From positions 6,969,001 through 7,033,000 of the forward strand of contig JAFFSR010000242.1 in assembly GCA_017163975.1 (NCBI GenBank): a stretch of 64,000 bases of DNA, given 5' to 3'. Of the stretch, positions 21,475 to 34,562 are shown piece by piece. Numbering within the stretch: position 1 is the first letter of the stretch; each line of letters opens with the position of its first letter. Source of the stretch: Anastatus disparis. Its lineage: Eukaryota > Arthropoda > Insecta > Hymenoptera > Eupelmidae. Made by a program: the position numbers and the translations under genes. The notes under the pieces were generated by a model, which was not told the origin of the DNA, made no database searches, and was given only the letters and a program-made list of their open reading frames with translations.

Positions 21475-23811
21475 GAAAAAATTAAAATTAATGAAATAAG
21501 GATATCTACAATAATATGATGAAAAAATTTATTTATCTTGACACTCATATTAAAAAGAATTTTCATATAGATAAAATCTCTTGGAATAAGTACTTCAATT
21601 ACGCATCTTTCGTTTGCCATTAGTTGATCCTTTTAATTTGAGTCTAGCAATTGAATATTAATTTTACAATTAAAAATTAAGTATATACTTACTTTATAAA
21701 TTGAAAACGATCTCCAATATTTTTTAAATGTGTCAATTAATGGTGAAAACAAAAAAAAAACTTTTCAACTTTCACGTACACCTCCAAAGTCGCAGAAAAC
21801 TTATATAATTATTTCAACATTTCTTCAAAAAGAAAAAAAAGCACTTCAAACCGTAAATTTTTCAATAAACTTCATTTAAAATTCATGGGACAAGTAATTC
21901 AATAAAAGGCTAAACTAAAATTTTTTTTTCATAAATAATAGGAAAAAAATTAATAAGAAGGGGAAAAAAGGGGGAAAAAGGGGATCAATATAGACGTCGC
22001 GAATAATCGCGATCGACTGATCGTTGGTTTTTTGGATCAGCGCGCATTATGACTTTGTAGTCATTAGTTAGGTCACATACGCCTTTTTTTGTTAAGGGGC
22101 GCACGTACAGCTTTGGCAGTAACATTAAAAAACGCAACACTCGTCGGCACGCTTTTTGTGGCTCATCTCAAAGGCGTGCTATGCATTTTTTTTTTCTTCA
22201 TCGCGTTCCAATAAACAATCTATACTTGTAACTCCAATTATCTTAATGAGCGAGCTATTAAAATTTTTATATAGTACTATCAATAGTAATAATAATAATG
22301 ATTTTTAGTTATTTTTTTAATATTGGCTTTGAAAAGAATTTCTTGGCAAATTTATACATTTGAAGAATTCAGATTTTTTTTTGCAAATTCAATTTGCAAG
22401 TAAAAGCTTATCCAATTTCAACAAAATGAGAACAAAATAAAAGCTCTATTTTATCCAATGAATTTATAAATATTCACAAAGTTTTTATTTCGATATCATA
22501 ACTAAAATACAGTGTTAAAACTGAATATTAATAAATTATTATTTAATACTTTATAACTGTTGCGAAATAAAGTTATAGACTTTGGCGTTAAATAGTTATG
22601 AAACTATAATAGTCATAATTTCATGAAGTATATATAAATAAAAATTAACATTATCTCAGACAATTATAAACTTGCAAATATTTATCTTAGAGCTTCAGAA
22701 AATGTATATAAAAATAAAAGAAAAAATCTTCAATATAATTAAATTTTATGTCCATATTTCTTTATCTCTTATATAATGTCATTTATGAGCGAGATTGATG
22801 TTTTGAAACGCAAGCAAACTCAAATTAAAGTTTTTTTCTTAAAACTTTTTATATTAATTTCCTGTATTACACATGGCAAATATGTAATACTAATTTACGA
22901 TCATTCGAAAAAATGATTATTTTTATTGTATTCCACTTATAATTGTCACCTTGATGTCATTAATATAAACCATGAGATATTTAAGTTGTAAATTTGGTTT
23001 ATACATATTTTTAAATATAAAAAATATCTCGAGTCGCGTATTTAATATTCTGAAAGTATCTTAACATGTATTTTCAATGCAATTTAATTAGAATCTGAAT
23101 TACAAATATTAAATATACACCCTGGATAATTATGAGTACTAAAGATTTATTTAATTCATTAAATAGAAAAAAAACAACTTTTCAAATTTATTCTCATTTA
23201 TTTAAACATTACAAATAACATTAAAAATCATTAATTAATATACAAAACTTTACTCTAAAGATTTTTCGATCGCGGTTTTATTATAAAAAATTTCAGAGTA
23301 GTTAATAAGTTTCACTAATTTTTAAATTACGAATCATATGATTGTTTTTAAAAAAATTTAATAAAATTTATTAATTTTCTTTAATTTATAATAAAAAACT
23401 GTATTAAACATGATAAAAAAACAGTGTTTTCGGATTAGATCAAGATCAGCCCGTGATCGACCTTTCGATTCGAGTTCTAATTAAAAATAAAATCACCGTC
23501 AACGTAGCGTTATTATTGCACAATATAAGGGAGTGATCGAGCCATTCTTACTGCTACAGTGATGACAGAAAGATTTTTAAATAAGTGTGTCTTTCCCTTT
23601 GAAAAATACTGATATCATTTTTTATATTAATTGCTAACTTAATTAAGGTAAATTTTGTTTAATTCTTTATATTTTTTTTATTGCTGTTGAAATATAACTT
23701 TTCTGGACTTATATATGACTAAAGACTTTGCTTAGGATAAAATAAAAAAAAGTACTCTAACATTTAAATCATTATAGAGAATTATGTTCTATAATTCCAT
23801 TACTATGTCTA

Positions 23812-24229
23812 GTCGGAGAGAATTTTTCTGTAAAAATTACAGTAACCGTCACTATCGCATATTTGAGTTATTTTACAGTTGCGTTATTGTAAATATTATT
23901 GAATAGAGAGAAAAAAATTTGAGATGTATCCCATCATTTTTACCGTACCGTTTTATAATTTTTTATTGTCTTATATAAATTTTATGAAAGTTTTTATAAA
24001 AATGACTATAATTTTTACAGTGTAGTATTATAATTTTTATAGAGATTTATCATAAATAGTATTGGAAATCTAGATGGAAAAAATGGCAATTATTTTTACA
24101 ATACGATTTATGAGGTGCTATCATAACAATTAAGAAAAAAAACGTCATGTCCCTTGATTACGCTATGTTGCTGTAATTTTTTATGGAAAATATTACTGTA
24201 AATTTTATATTGGAAAATTCTCTCTGGGT
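23812..24229. mobile_element. MITE-like element with terminal inverted repeats
   Basis: About 418 bp. The left end GGAGAGAATTTTTCTGTAAA is mirrored at the right by GGAAAATTCTCTCTGGGT, and the pairing continues into ATTACAGTA / TACTGTAAA. The interior is rich in CTGTAAAAATT-type words and has no coding capacity. Target-site duplication is unclear. Confidence 0.5.
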
Positions 24230-26394
24230 TAGATTAGCTACTATTTTTTTATAACTAAAAACTTCAAGGATGAATTTTTGCTTTTTCAATTTTTCAATTG
24301 TTTATTATAAACAATTGACAAAGTTGAATTAAAATACTTGGATTCATAATTAGCTTTAAATAAACAGTAGATGATATAGTATTGATTCAGACTCATCATT
24401 AACATTAAAATTTATCGCATTTTATGTATAAATTATAAAATTTTAAAAATAATAAGATCGCAATCGCAAAGTAATTTGATAGTAATTTACTTTTAAATTT
24501 TAATGATGTTTATAAAATACCTTTAAAAATAAATAATATTGAAAGCCACTAAAGTAGTTCTTTACGACGTTTAAAATCCTTTTATACAGAACATTAAAAT
24601 TTGATGAAATAATACGAAAAGTTTCTTTTTAACATTGTTTTGACATCAATGAAACATAGGGTTTGAAAATATTTCTTATTCGCTTATTTATAGTTGAGGG
24701 AAGTCTATAATGCTCCCGAAACGTTGGCGGAATAAATTTTAAAAATTCTGATCAGATTTGACTCGATTATTAATAAATTCCCTTTTGTGTTTATAATTTT
24801 ACAACAAGCATAAGATTCATTAAATATACTATTAAATTTTAATATTATAGAAAAAAAATTAAAAAATATGTCTAATTCTTAGATGTTATTTAATTAAAAA
24901 ATATCATTACGGCAGTTAACTTTTAATAATAAATAAAAAAAAATGTAAATTAAATTTTTAAATCTAAGATGGGGGCTTCTTACAATTTTACACGTATTAT
25001 TTGCTATTTTTCTAAATTTTGATACAAAGATATATTATCTTGCAACGTATTATCTTATCTAGATTAATCTCGTGAGATCGTAAACATAAAAAATTTTCAT
25101 AAACTTTATATACTTATAAATTATAAATAAAAAATAAATGAAATATTTAACGATGCAGGAGTTAAATTAAGATTTACTTTAATGAAGTAAAACTTCGATT
25201 ATAAATTTATAATAGTCAAAAATCTAAATTTAAATCTCACCTTATATATTGCTGTTGTATTTTTAATTATTAAGTCTTTAAATTGATTTCAGTTGCAATA
25301 TTTCCCACTGCTGCTGAATACACTCGCTGGTTTTATTGAAAATACTTTAAAAATCTAATTGCAAAATTAAGTAAACAAATATACATCCTAACCTACGATT
25401 TTCGTATACGTAAACACGTTTGTAATCAACTGACGTTGGTTACGAATTGAGCAGAAAAATTCAGTGATTTTATTAGCGGGATTTTTAAACGTATATTCTC
25501 ACATATTTTTGATTTTTGGAAATAAAATTTTATTTAAAGTAAAACAATTATTAATTTTGAAATCAAATTTCATAATCCATGCGAATTTAAAAATTGATAA
25601 AATAACCATCTATTATTTGTGTATCAAATTTATAATATAAATAATAAAACATTTTTATGTATTGTAATCAATTAATAAAAATATTTCTAAAAATCTAAAT
25701 TCGCATTATATTTTATAAAAAAATATTATAAATTATTTAAAACTACAAATAATTTATTTAATATTTTTTATTCTAATTAAAATTCGTAATTGTTTTCTGA
25801 ATAGTACCCATCTTGAGAATAATGATCTTAAATTTAAAATATTTTTAAAATACTTTCACCCGTGATTTTTACGCAAAACATAATATATTACATGAAACAT
25901 CAGTTTAAAACAAATAATTCACTGAATTTTATATTGATATTTTCAAATAACATTATTTCATCGATTATTGACAGTGATAATGTGATTATAAAATCAAACT
26001 TATATTAAACTTGGATAGGGAAAAGATATTGTAGATATTTAAATCATATGCAAGAACACCTTAACAAGTTAGGAAATTTTTTTAAAATTGTAAATTAAAA
26101 AAATTATTGTGTTTAAATTTAAAAAAAAAAAAATCTTTTTAAGTAAAAAAATCTATTTTCCGAGAAGATCATCGATTACTACAAGGTATTAATAAAAACT
26201 TAATTGAATAAAAATTTCATTTCAAAAGTGTTATTGTTATTACAACGGTAATCATTAATCTAATAATTTTGATAATAACTTAGTGTTTCTCTTCAACCGT
26301 CGTATTCAACCATATCTCTTTTCACACACATACGATCACCCTAAAATTCGTATGTTGTTCCGTCACTATTAATCGAAACATTAAAATTGACGAG

Positions 26395-27740
26395 ATGGCA
26401 GCAGTTTCGCCTTTGAATTTACCTTGGCTACCCAGTGCTAGTAAAATATAAACAAATCATACTGAAAAATGGAGTAAACACTTGTCAAGCGTTATTTACT
26501 ATTATTCATTTAATTTAACAATGTTTAACCAAGTTTTTAATGAAAAATGTGGAAATCATCTGTTATAACAGCTTCAGATCACATTTTTCCCGGTTTGGCG
26601 TGTCATGATAGAAAAATTGAATTTTACAGCATTGGCAAGTAGCTCAAAACTTAAATATATAATTTTTTGGTATTAATTCATTTAATAAAATCAAAAGCTT
26701 CGTATCGCTCGAATGCAGTATCGTTAACTCTATTGACTTATTATCAATTTTCATTAAATCATTAATTTTTATTAGTGAATAGAAGTAATTAATAACATTT
26801 AAAGTTTTTTTTTATTCTAGGTAACAGAATTAAATCAAACTTGCCACTTCAAATAGCGCTTTATTTAAACGTTCGTTACTTCCCTGTGTGGGCGCTCGTT
26901 ATTCTTTATTATTTAGATGCAAAGGTAAATTATCTGAATTCATAAATTTATCTAATGTAAAAATAAACAAAAATATTTTTTTAAAAATTCCAAACTTATG
27001 TGATGTATTGTTGCAGTATTATGATCTATCAGAAGTTTATAAATTCGTTTCGGTCGCAGTATTTTTTACTGTTGCTGGATTAGAATGCACGAGACTGTAT
27101 TTGGGATACCTTGGAAATCTTTCTGAAAAGGTAAGTTAATTGTATAATCTAACCAATTACTCTGAAAATGTAAGCACAATCAAATTTTTCGAAATCTTGG
27201 AAATATATTAATTCTATATAGTTACCTTTACAATTATTAAGTTAAATTGATTTATTTAAATATCGCGCTAAAATTTATCTCGAGGTCGACTCTTCTGAAC
27301 TCGTCGCGAATCGAGTAAAAAATGATAAAGCGCGGGATTTTAAAAAAATTTTTACACCCAATAAGAATACAGTTTTATTTTAAACTAAATGATTATCAAT
27401 TTTGAACAACAATGTTAATGAATTATTATAATAAAATTTTCCTATATTTTAAATATGTTTGAAAAATCTAAATAATAAGATTAACCATTATTTTCAGATA
27501 CCAGAGTTGGCTAGTTTTTGGCTTATATCGGCGCTTCTTCAACTTCCATTAGAGTTATTCTTAGTTTTTGATCAGAATTCAATCCATTATTCGAATGAAA
27601 GGATATTCAATGGAATAGCTTTAGGATTTTTATTGATTGAAATAATAACTGGTACAGTAGTTTTGAAAAAATCAGCCGATCATCACGCAAAAAGATTCTA
27701 TATGGCGCAATTGTACGGGATTGAAGATACGATAAAATAA
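26395..27740 (+). CDS. Tmem17: Transmembrane protein 17 (ciliary transition-zone protein)
   Basis: Four exons, 26395-26440, 26821-26924, 27017-27130 and 27498-27740, total 507 nt (168 aa; the human protein has 198). Four hydrophobic segments lie at about residues 26-46, 59-76, 95-113 and 125-143. Family hallmarks are LPLQIALYLNVRYFPVW, RLYLGYLGNLSEK and PELASFWLISALLQLPLELF, which align closely with the vertebrate protein. TMEM17 belongs to the MKS/B9 module of the transition zone that gates membrane-protein entry to cilia; in insects such genes act mainly in ciliated sensory neurons and sperm. The start at 26395 is chosen because exon 1 ends one base into a codon (GCT A) that joins exon 2 (GT AAC) in frame. 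The predicted N-terminus is shorter than in vertebrates. Confidence 0.9.
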
Positions 27741-28524
27741 TTATTTTATATTTGTATATTTAATTTAAAAGATAAATAATAACATAGATTTTTTATTCAA
27801 AGACGAAATTTTACTCATTTTAATGATTTTATTAAAAAAATGTTAGGGTATAGTTAATTTTTTTGCTGCTTTTAAATTAGACGGTAAGTTAACGTGATGT
27901 GACTGTAAAGTGATTGTTACTAATATGAAAACTTTGTATCTCAATGGACATTCCTGATGAAATTTTAACAATTCTGTTATAACCAGCCAATGAGGTAAGA
28001 TATGACAATCATTTCACAATCATAGAGAGTCATTCATTAAAGTCATCTTGAAGAACACTTTAAGATATCTTTTTGTTGATTGTGATTTTGAACTATTATA
28101 TAAAAATGTCTTCTTTTCGCGTCTTCTGCTTAACTATTTTTCCCATATATACAATTTAGTATGATTTTATTAAAAGTTTAACAGAAAACAGTAATAGTTT
28201 AAACGAAGCAATTCAAATAACATCAGAATTTAAAACATTTTTTCTACACAAGTTTTTTGATTAAAAAATGAAAAATTAAATATACGCGAATGATGAAGTC
28301 GTTAATATTTAGACACGTGGAATAACGTTATTTAGTATTGTAATATAAATAATGTTATTTTTTAATTTATTTTTAACAATACTTTTGTGATAGTATTTAG
28401 ATGAATCTTTGTATAAACAGTTTAGATTTACTCAATTCAGTCTTACTTGTGAATAATTTTTCTAACCTTTTAAGAACATTTTGAGGTTAAAATATTTAAA
28501 AGTGGAACAAGTAGAGGAATCAAA
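27741..28524. other. Intergenic between TMEM17 and the FASTK-family gene
   Basis: AT-rich, no coding or repeat signal that I can see. It contains the 3' UTR of TMEM17 and the promoter of the downstream gene on the same strand. Confidence 0.6.
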
Positions 28525-30847
28525 ATGATAGCCAGAAAATTATTGAGAATGCCTTCATTCATGAAAAATTCTATTATTCTAAGTCAACATATTTGTATTA
28601 CTCATATTGCAAACAAAACAGGTAAGTTTTGAAGTTGGATTCAAGTTTCGAACTCAAAATTGTTTTACAATAATATTTAAAAAAATATTTTAATGATATA
28701 ATTATTTTATCTGTTTTTTTAGAAAGAAGTCCATTTGATTCATATAAACAATTAGAGGTTGAAGAAGACAAAATTTTATCTCAATTGAAATTTACTTTTC
28801 CTGTTGCAATTAATGTTATATCAACTTTAAAGAGTAATGAAAATGATTTAAATGGTTTACATTTCATTCGTGCATTGAAACTATTCCTTGCACACTATAA
28901 TAAAGAGACAAATAGAAATGATAAGTTAGGAATTGAATGGCATAAAAATTGTCAACCTGAATTAGAAGAAATATTTAAAGTTATCCAAAAAAATTTAAGA
29001 AAAGTATCACCATCAGAAATTGTGGAAATTTTAGAAATTTTATCTAGAATGAAGACCCCAGTTCAATATAATTTTGTTCAACAAATCTTAAAACATATTA
29101 ATAATTCTGTTGATCAATTATCATTCAGAGATATTTGTAAATTATCTATGGCAATGGAAATGTTTCCACAAACAGAATTAATCAAAAATGTAAGAACTTC
29201 TATAAAACCGAATTTTTTGAAGAGATTAAGTCATGAGTTTAATGAAAATGATATTGTAGATATTGAGTATGCGTTATCTTTTATAAATTCACATTTTTCT
29301 CAAGATAAGCTATATAAAATTTTCTCTATGAAATTACAAAATTATAAAGGTGAAATACCATTGAAAAATGCTTTTTCAATTTTTAAATTAGTTTGTTCGA
29401 TGAAGTACCAGTCAAAAGAATTATTAAGTGTATTGCAACGTCTTCAAACAACTATTATGAATAATTATCATGAACTTAACGAAAATCAAGTTTTATATTT
29501 AATAAATAACTTACTTATAGCAGTTTTTAAAGAAAGGTTTGTACAATTATTGATCTCCTTATAAAGTTCATAATTATAAATTGAATAATATATTTTGCAG
29601 GCGAGATGAGTATTATGATCCTATATTTCTTGATAACCTGATTAAATTAATTGTAATTAATGATATGGGTCTCAGTAATGCATTGAATGCTTTAAGATCT
29701 ACTAATAAAATAAGACACACCAATTCTGAATTATTGAACTATGCATGTGCTTCCTATTTTGAAAAAAATAATTCAAGTCCAAAACGAACTGAAATACACA
29801 TCGGTCAATTATTGATTTTAATTACTTCATTAGTTGAAGCCGAACATAAAACAGTTTTCTGGAATGACATAAAAAATGATATTTTGAACAGGAATTTGCT
29901 CTTAGAATGTGATAAAAATACATTGGGTATTTTAACATTATATTTGATTCTATATGAGTGCTATCCTATTAAAAATTTGGAAAAAATTTTTCATGATTTT
30001 TCTGAAGATGACTTCAGAGATGTACAATCTGTGCGGTTATTAATTAATATTTACCAAAAATTAAAATTAAATCCAACTTATGAGGGACCACTGCCTACAG
30101 AATTGCAAATGCGATTGATGAAATCATATGTAATAAACGAATCAAGAAGAAGAAAACTATATTTACTCAATAATCTTGTAGAAGGAGTGGGAGGAAGTGA
30201 ATACGTAAAAAGCAGAGTTATTTCTAAACAATTTCATGAAATAGGTAAATATATAAAAAGTAAACCATCCTTCTATTAGGAAATAATGTTATTTATATTA
30301 ATAAATAATTGAATAATTTTATTATTTTAGATCATGTAGTTGTTCTCGACGACACTGGAAGTCCTGTGCCACTAAATAATACTCATGATATTAATAGTGC
30401 ATACGATGTTACAGAATTAGAAGATCTAAAAGTTCCATCAAATTGTAAAATGTAAGTAAAAAAAAAATTGGTACAATAATTAATTATATTTTGAATAAAA
30501 ACAAAAATTTATTTTTACAAAAGAAAAAAAAAATTTTAAGTTAATAAATTGTCTTAACTAATATTTTTAAACAACTTCTATGAATAATTTTTTTATAAGG
30601 TAATATAAATAATATTTTTTGCAGAGTAACAATTTTAAATACTCCACACTTCTGGTACTTTAGAAATAAACCAAACATGTTGGGCAGATATAAAAATCGG
30701 TTGTATACATTAGAAAAAATGGGTTATATTCCAATTGGTGTAAATGAGGGAGTATGGAATGGTATTGTTGATCAACAAAAGACATCATTTTTAATGAATT
30801 TAATAAAATCAAAAGTTTTAAATAAAGAAGAAAAAATCGAAATTTAA
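28525..30847 (+). CDS. FAST kinase domain-containing, RAP-domain mitochondrial protein
   Basis: Five exons: 28525-28621, 28723-29536, 29601-30244, 30331-30451, 30625-30847; total 1899 nt, 632 aa. The N-terminus (MIARKLLRMPSF) is basic and amphipathic, as in mitochondrial import signals. The middle is a long run of helical repeats typical of FAST_1/FAST_2 regions. The C-terminus is a RAP domain: TILNTPHFWYFRN, then MLGRYKNRLYTLEKMGY, then GVWNGIVDQQKTSFL, matching the RAP pattern of an aromatic-rich strand followed by a helix and the 'LGY.. I' strand. FASTK-family proteins bind and process mitochondrial RNAs. The overall sequence is divergent, so I do not assign a particular FASTKD number. The start is the first in-frame ATG of a small exon joined through a GTAAGT donor. 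Confidence 0.82.
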
Positions 30848-31281
30848 TGTTTGACTGCAATTAATGAGTTATTTTACAAGAACAATTGTTTTTCTAAGAA
30901 ATGTAAAATATTGTAAATATATTTAGAATATATTTTTCACAATGATTAATTGATTAATTTAATTCTCATTGCGAATACCTTCAAAATATTTTAATGTAAT
31001 ACATAATGTATCAATCACAGATTTCTACATAGGTTAAAAAATTAAAAAAGTGGTGAGTGTTATCATTTTAACATCATTTTAATTCTGTTAATGCAACAAT
31101 TAATTAAATAGTATTAGTAGGAAACCCTCAGATAGGAAAAATGTATATTCAGAAAGTTTGTTTTTGTTCAAGAAGTGTACTTTAATATATTTTTTTTGGT
31201 ATTTATATATTTTTTTATTAACTATTTAATGGTTTTTAACTGCTTTTTTATATTACTTTTGTAAATCACGTGGTAATTTAT

Positions 31282-31367
31282 TCGGTCGGCTGTCGAGAGT
31301 GGGATTTGAACTCAAGTCCTCGAGATTATGAATCTATCGCTCTACCGACTGAGCCACTGACGACCTC
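31282..31367 (-). mobile_element. SINE head (tRNA-like part only)
   Basis: On the minus strand: GAGGTCGTCAGTGGCTCAGT, then CGGTAGAGCGATAGATTCATAA and a B-box GAGTTCAAATCCC. The anticodon-loop position reads TTCATAA (CAT, Met-like). The acceptor ends still pair at 6 of 7 positions (GGTCGTC with GACAGCC). The usual body is not clearly present. Because the head is identical in layout to six other copies, I call it SINE-derived rather than a tRNA gene. Confidence 0.75.
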
Positions 31368-32058
31368 AAGAAATTATAAATTGATAAAGAATTTGAAAAA
31401 AAAATTTTAATTCTATATAAAAATGAAACATAAATAAAAATATACATTATCAGTCACAAAGTAAAGCCGTATATTTCTCTCAAGATAGAATTTGCGACCC
31501 GAGCGAACGAAGTGATGCAAGGTTCATATTTATTTAAGGTAAAATAAACTTTTTTTATATGGGCTTAATTCCTAATCAACTTAAAAAAATGTTAGTTTAA
31601 TCTAAAAAAATTAAATTTTTTAAAAATCTGTATAGCTTTTTTCACAAATGAAATTCATAAAAAATACATTATTAGGTGGTTTCATTAAATATATCACACT
31701 TAAATAATTTTAATAAATTATTACAATGAAAAATTTTTAAAATAATTCTTTATGTTTTATTAATGGTTTCCTGTAGAAATAAAATGAATTATTAAATTAT
31801 AAACTTAAAATATTTGTTGATTTTCAACAAATTGTTACACTGAAATAAATTTTCTCCATCCAAAAATTCCCTCGATACTTTTTTCTTGTAAACATTAGAA
31901 AGCTTGTTTTATAATTAGTATTAACTTTTAACATAGTTGGTCATTCATGAGCTTGCATTTTTATCATTCCTATTAACCTTGCTATATGGTATTTAGAAAC
32001 TATATATAAAATTTCATAAAAATCTATTATATTTATTGAAGATATGAAAATTTCACGT

Positions 32059-32296
32059 TAAATAAAAAAAAACAATTTTCAACACTCATCGCATCCTATC
32101 TTCTTTATGATTGCAATTCATGCATTATTTTCGGTTTTAAATTTTTATATTAAAAAAAAAAATTAAAAAAGGAAAGATTTTTCACATTAAAATTTAATAT
32201 ATTATACGTATAAAAATTTAACTGTGAAAACAATGCATAAATTGCAATCATAAGAGATAATTTGATGAGTATTGAAAATTGTTAATTTTTTATTTA
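32059..32296. repeat. Inverted-repeat (MITE/foldback) element
   Basis: Arms of about 75 nt: left TTTTCAACACTCATC...TATGATTGCAATTCATGCAT; right ATGCATAAATTGCAATCATA...GATGAGTATTGAAAA. They surround about 90 nt of AT-rich sequence. The outer ends read TAAATAAAAAA, and the right end is joined directly to the tail of the SINE at 32298. Confidence 0.75.
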
Positions 32297-32297
32297 A

Positions 32298-32434
32298 GAT
32301 CGCTGTATGTATGCTATCATTGCGATGCTAATTAGCAACGGAGGTGCTTGTATAAATCGGCCGAGAGCGGGATTCGAACTCGGGACATCGAGATTACGAA
32401 TCCATCGTTCTAGCGTCTTAGTCATTGACACCTC
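32298..32434 (-). mobile_element. SINE with internal deletion
   Basis: The full tRNA-like head (B-box GAGTTCGAATCCC, CTCTCGGCCGATTTATACAA) and the 3' end (CGTTGCTAATTAGCATCGCA) are present. The roughly 45-nt middle of the body (the GTACGTTACATGTG...ACAAACAC part) is missing, so GCACCTCCGTTGC is formed directly. This gives a shorter subtype of the family. Confidence 0.85.
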
Positions 32435-32802
32435 TGATCAGGGTATAATGAAAGATTTTTTTTATAATAAATTATGTTAAAACGTGTTGAATAAAATTTT
32501 CAATCTTGAAAAGAAAAAACAGACTCGGAATCGAAACGTCAAAAACTAACATCAGTTTTGCATTCATTATTATCAGATAAAATTTCATAAAAGAAACATG
32601 TTTTTTGTTATGTTATAATTTATTTATAAAAATATTTTATTCGTAAACAACATGCCGTATTATTAATAAGAATGTATAATAATTTTTTTAATAACACCTA
32701 TAAATATCAATAACAATATCTAAACTCTCAATACATTAAATACAAAAATAATAAAAATTATTTAAAATTATTCATGATTCGCTTAAGTTCTAAGAATTCT
32801 TA

Positions 32803-34273
32803 TTAAACTTTGTTAGGGTTTTCTAAATTGTGCTCGTTATAAAAATCATTCAGAGTCGTGATATTCTGTTTCAATCTTTTCGTAAATCTGTCTATATTTC
32901 TTATCAAAATTTCTTGCCTCACGTCGTATCCGTTCGCAATTGCTTTTAATAATTGCGTGCGCGTCGGTATCATTCTTGACAGTAGCTGAAAATTTATGTA
33001 ATTATTAATTTTTTTTTATTACGCAATTTTTCAACTATACGTACATTAAAAAGTTGTTGGGCCATGTAACCGTGATACGGTTCTAAAGTCAATTCATAAG
33101 ATTTCTTGAGATACGCTACAAGATCTTCGGTGCGTTTACCAGTATCGAAATCATGTACTATATACTCAAAGAATAACTGTATCATATGTAATGCTCTGTA
33201 ATTTTATAATAATATCTTTAATATTATTAGGTCTAAATTACAATCAAACTTTTATTTTCATTCGTAACTCTAAATTTTTAAATTATAAATTTAAAAAAAA
33301 GATCGAAGCTTTCGAAAATTAATTGATCAACATATGAGATACTTTGTAAAATGTGTAACGATTTTTAATATTAGGTTTTCAAGTTTTAATAAAATATCTA
33401 ATATTAAAATATAAGCACTGAAACCTTTTCAACCACAACAACGCTTCAATTGCAACTGGGTTTTCAATATTATTTTTTTCGTCGATTATCATTTTTTGCA
33501 ACGTTGAATAACTTTGTCTGTTATTGTTGAATTTCTTGTCTAATTTCTGTAACAGCGTTGAACCAAAATTTTATTATGATATTCTTATTTAAAATTTATT
33601 TAGTTTCTATTAATCAACTACTTACATTAATATTTCCTTCCATGTCATATTTAGCGGGCATAAAAATTTTTCCGAAATAATCTAAAATAAATAATTAATT
33701 GATAATGATTACATAATGCTTATTAATTCTATTTTGAAAAATAAAATTATATTTGCTTCAGATATGTATATTTGTCATAGAATGCAAAAAAGAAATTTAT
33801 TTTCATATTACTTTGATACATTTCAAATCACTTATGTTCTAATACAATGAATGCATATCATTCATATAAATTTTTAAACATAAATAAATACGCCTGATTC
33901 TAAATGAATTACTATTAAATTTGTTTAATTAATCACCAATTGTTTAATTTTAATGATAAAATTAAACAATTTAATGAATGAAAATTAATATGAAATTTAA
34001 TAAAAATTTATTAATTAAAAAAAAAGGATCATTATGCTAAAAAATTCAAGAATTGTTCTAAACAATCATAATAAATTTGAGGTTATTTAATGAATATATT
34101 TATAGGTATTACTAATGCATACCGAGAATAATAACGACTCTTTTAGACGCTGCTAAAAAATCTTCGCTAGATATTTGTCCGTTCATTGGTTCCGGAAACA
34201 TTGGCAAATACATGCTGTCGTCTTTGTAATAATTTTGATTTTTCAAATAAGACGCTTCATTTAAAACGGACAT
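32803..34273 (-). CDS. Gltp: Glycolipid transfer protein
   Basis: Five exons: 34123-34273, 33626-33681, 33425-33546, 33045-33195, 32803-32985; total 663 nt, 220 aa (vertebrate GLTP has 209). GLTP is a soluble cytosolic all-helical protein that moves glycosphingolipids between membranes. The headgroup-recognition residues are visible in order: Asp and Asn in YDMEGNIN, Trp and Lys in LLWLKRAL, and His in EPYHGYMAQQLF. The C-terminus (DRFTKRLKQNITTLNDFY) fits the last helices. The DxxGN motif and tail favour GLTP over the ceramide-1-phosphate transfer type. The ATG chosen is the first in exon 1. A 168 bp palindrome lies about 115 bp upstream. Confidence 0.9.
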
Positions 34274-34389
34274 ATTATTTTTTTTTTTCGTCCACAAATA
34301 TATATAAAATAGTGTATGAAAGGAAAAGCAAAACAAGTGAAACTGAGAATTAACGCACGCTGCTGAGCTTCATCAAATATATTAGTTAT

Positions 34390-34557
34390 ATATGTCCTTT
34401 GGCCGTATTCAGGTGGAATATGAATCGAGGACAATGTTTGTCGCTTGAGCTGAAATTGCCGAGGGCGCGCGAAGCGCGCCCGAGGTAGATTTCTGCTCAA
34501 GCGGCAAACATTGTTCGAGATTCAGATTCCACCTGAATAAACGGCCAAAGGACATAG
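34390..34557. mobile_element. 168 bp palindromic element upstream of GLTP
   Basis: Nearly complete inverted repeat. Left TATGTCCTTTGGCCGTATTC...GACAATGTTTGTCGCTTGAGC; right GCTCAAGCGGCAAACATTG...ACGGCCAAAGGACATA. The centre is very GC-rich (GAGGGCGCGCGAAGCGCGCC). Terminal words match those of the adjacent 400 bp element, indicating one family. Confidence 0.85.
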
Positions 34558-34562
34558 ATGAT

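Larger units (their letters stand above)
20662..26394. other. 5.7 kb non-coding stretch between APEH C and TMEM17
   Basis: No exon I can support on either strand. Contents: 5' flank of APEH C, which has only weaker GATA-like words (e.g. CTGATAG); a SINE fragment (21418-21474); a GC-richer patch at about 21990-22200 (TCGCGAATAATCGCGATCGA, GGGGCGCACGTACAG) that could be a promoter or non-coding transcript start; a MITE-like element (23812-24229); and a GC-richer patch at about 23430-23590. The rest is AT-rich sequence with poly-A/T runs. Confidence 0.6.
30848..32802. other. Intergenic between convergent FASTK-family and GLTP genes
   Basis: Contains a SINE head (31282-31367), a GC-richer fragment at about 31497-31532 (GCGACCCGAGCGAACGAAGT, resembling half of the GC-rich palindromes), an inverted-repeat element (32059-32296) and a deleted SINE (32298-32434). 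No coding exon seen. Confidence 0.65.

Noticed and set aside
26546..26640. Open segment starting ATGTGGAAATCATCT as a possible first exon of TMEM17
   Set aside because: Its only nearby donor leaves a phase that puts a stop at the start of exon 2. The exon at 26395-26440 joins exon 2 in frame and gives a continuous protein.
31282..31367. A functional tRNA gene (CAT anticodon)
   Set aside because: The cloverleaf is plausible, but head sequence and layout are shared with six clearly SINE-associated copies, so SINE origin is more likely.
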